7,376 nucleotides of DNA, taken from assembly GCA_019417975.1 (NCBI GenBank), contig DYCT01000096.1, positions 1-7,376 on the forward strand, written 5' to 3'. The notes below the pieces were generated by a model, which was given only the letters and a program-made list of their open reading frames with translations, did no database searches and had not been told where the DNA came from. A program made the translations under genes and the position numbers. Within the stretch, counting starts at the first letter, position 1. Each line of letters starts with the position of its first letter. Positions 7,206 to 7,376 of this stretch are shown piece by piece. Origin of the DNA: Bacteroides sp. (GTDB lineage: Bacteria; Bacteroidota; Bacteroidia; Bacteroidales; Bacteroidaceae).

Positions 7206-7376
7206 ATGAAGAATTATTTATTGAGAGTTTGGATAGGGTGTTTTTTAATGGGATTAACGATTGTAGCATTTTCACAAGAACAGGATACAATAAAAATGCG
7301 CTTATTCAATGAAGCCGTCTTTTACGATGGATACTTGGTGAACAGCAATCCCGATAAGGAACTCTTCAAGCAAGAC
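7206..7376 (+). CDS. Secreted protein, 5' end only; possibly PNGase F-like
   Basis: The first 57 codons of a gene that runs off the window. Residues 1-23 form a clear signal peptide: positive start, hydrophobic core from about 9 to 21, likely cleavage near Ala-Phe-Ser before Gln24. C12 falls within the core without a good lipobox, so a lipoprotein is unlikely. The mature start, DTIKMRLFNEAVFYDGY (27-43), recalls from memory the N-terminal domain of PNGase F-related proteins of Bacteroides, which remove N-glycans from glycoproteins. That resemblance is short and unverified, so the product stays open. The ATG at 7206 is the first after the typA terminator, with AAGG directly before it, too close for a normal Shine-Dalgarno site. 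No full -33/-7 promoter fits in the 22 bases between the terminator and the start. Confidence 0.75.
   Translation, partial: MKNYLLRVWIGCFLMGLTIVAFSQEQDTIKMRLFNEAVFYDGYLVNSNPDKELFKQD

Overview
The window looks like chromosomal DNA from a Bacteroidales bacterium, most likely Bacteroides or a close relative. The protein sequences have the expected style: a Bacteroidetes-type ParE, a C-terminally extended S41 protease and an 89-residue S15. Three intergenic regions carry the Bacteroidetes -7 promoter element TAnnTTTG in place of an E. coli -10 box, and most genes lack a clear Shine-Dalgarno sequence. Base composition appears even throughout, and I see no tRNA, rRNA, insertion sequence, CRISPR array, phage gene or integration scar.

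Layout, left to right: (1) a plus-strand exported/membrane PAP2 phosphatase (17-637) ends in a hairpin that overlaps its stop codon. (2) Convergent to it is a minus-strand operon, transcribed right to left: DNA topoisomerase IV subunit B (parE, 4657-2750), phosphopantetheine adenylyltransferase (coaD, 2753-2295) and an S41 C-terminal processing protease (2280-679). parE and coaD overlap by 4 nt (ATGA) and the protease follows coaD after 14 nt. A promoter lies just upstream of parE and contains a perfect 12-bp palindrome. (3) Ribosomal protein S15 (rpsO, 5146-4877, minus) has its own promoter and a strong 13-bp-stem terminator, so it is separate from the parE operon. (4) Divergent from rpsO is typA/bipA (5303-7102, plus), ending in a perfect 12-bp-stem terminator. 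(5) The last 171 bases are the start of a secreted protein (7206 onward) that runs off the window; a PNGase F-like glycosidase is possible but not established.

The genes are mostly housekeeping: chromosome decatenation, coenzyme A synthesis, envelope proteolysis, the 30S ribosome, a ribosome-associated GTPase and membrane lipid or isoprenoid phosphate turnover. For rpsO, typA and parE, the longest open frame starts too far upstream. The promoter elements lie inside or overlap those extensions, which fixes the starts at 5146, 5303 and 4657. I found no sign of a novel defence, mobile or biosynthetic system. The findings are modest regulatory and architectural observations.
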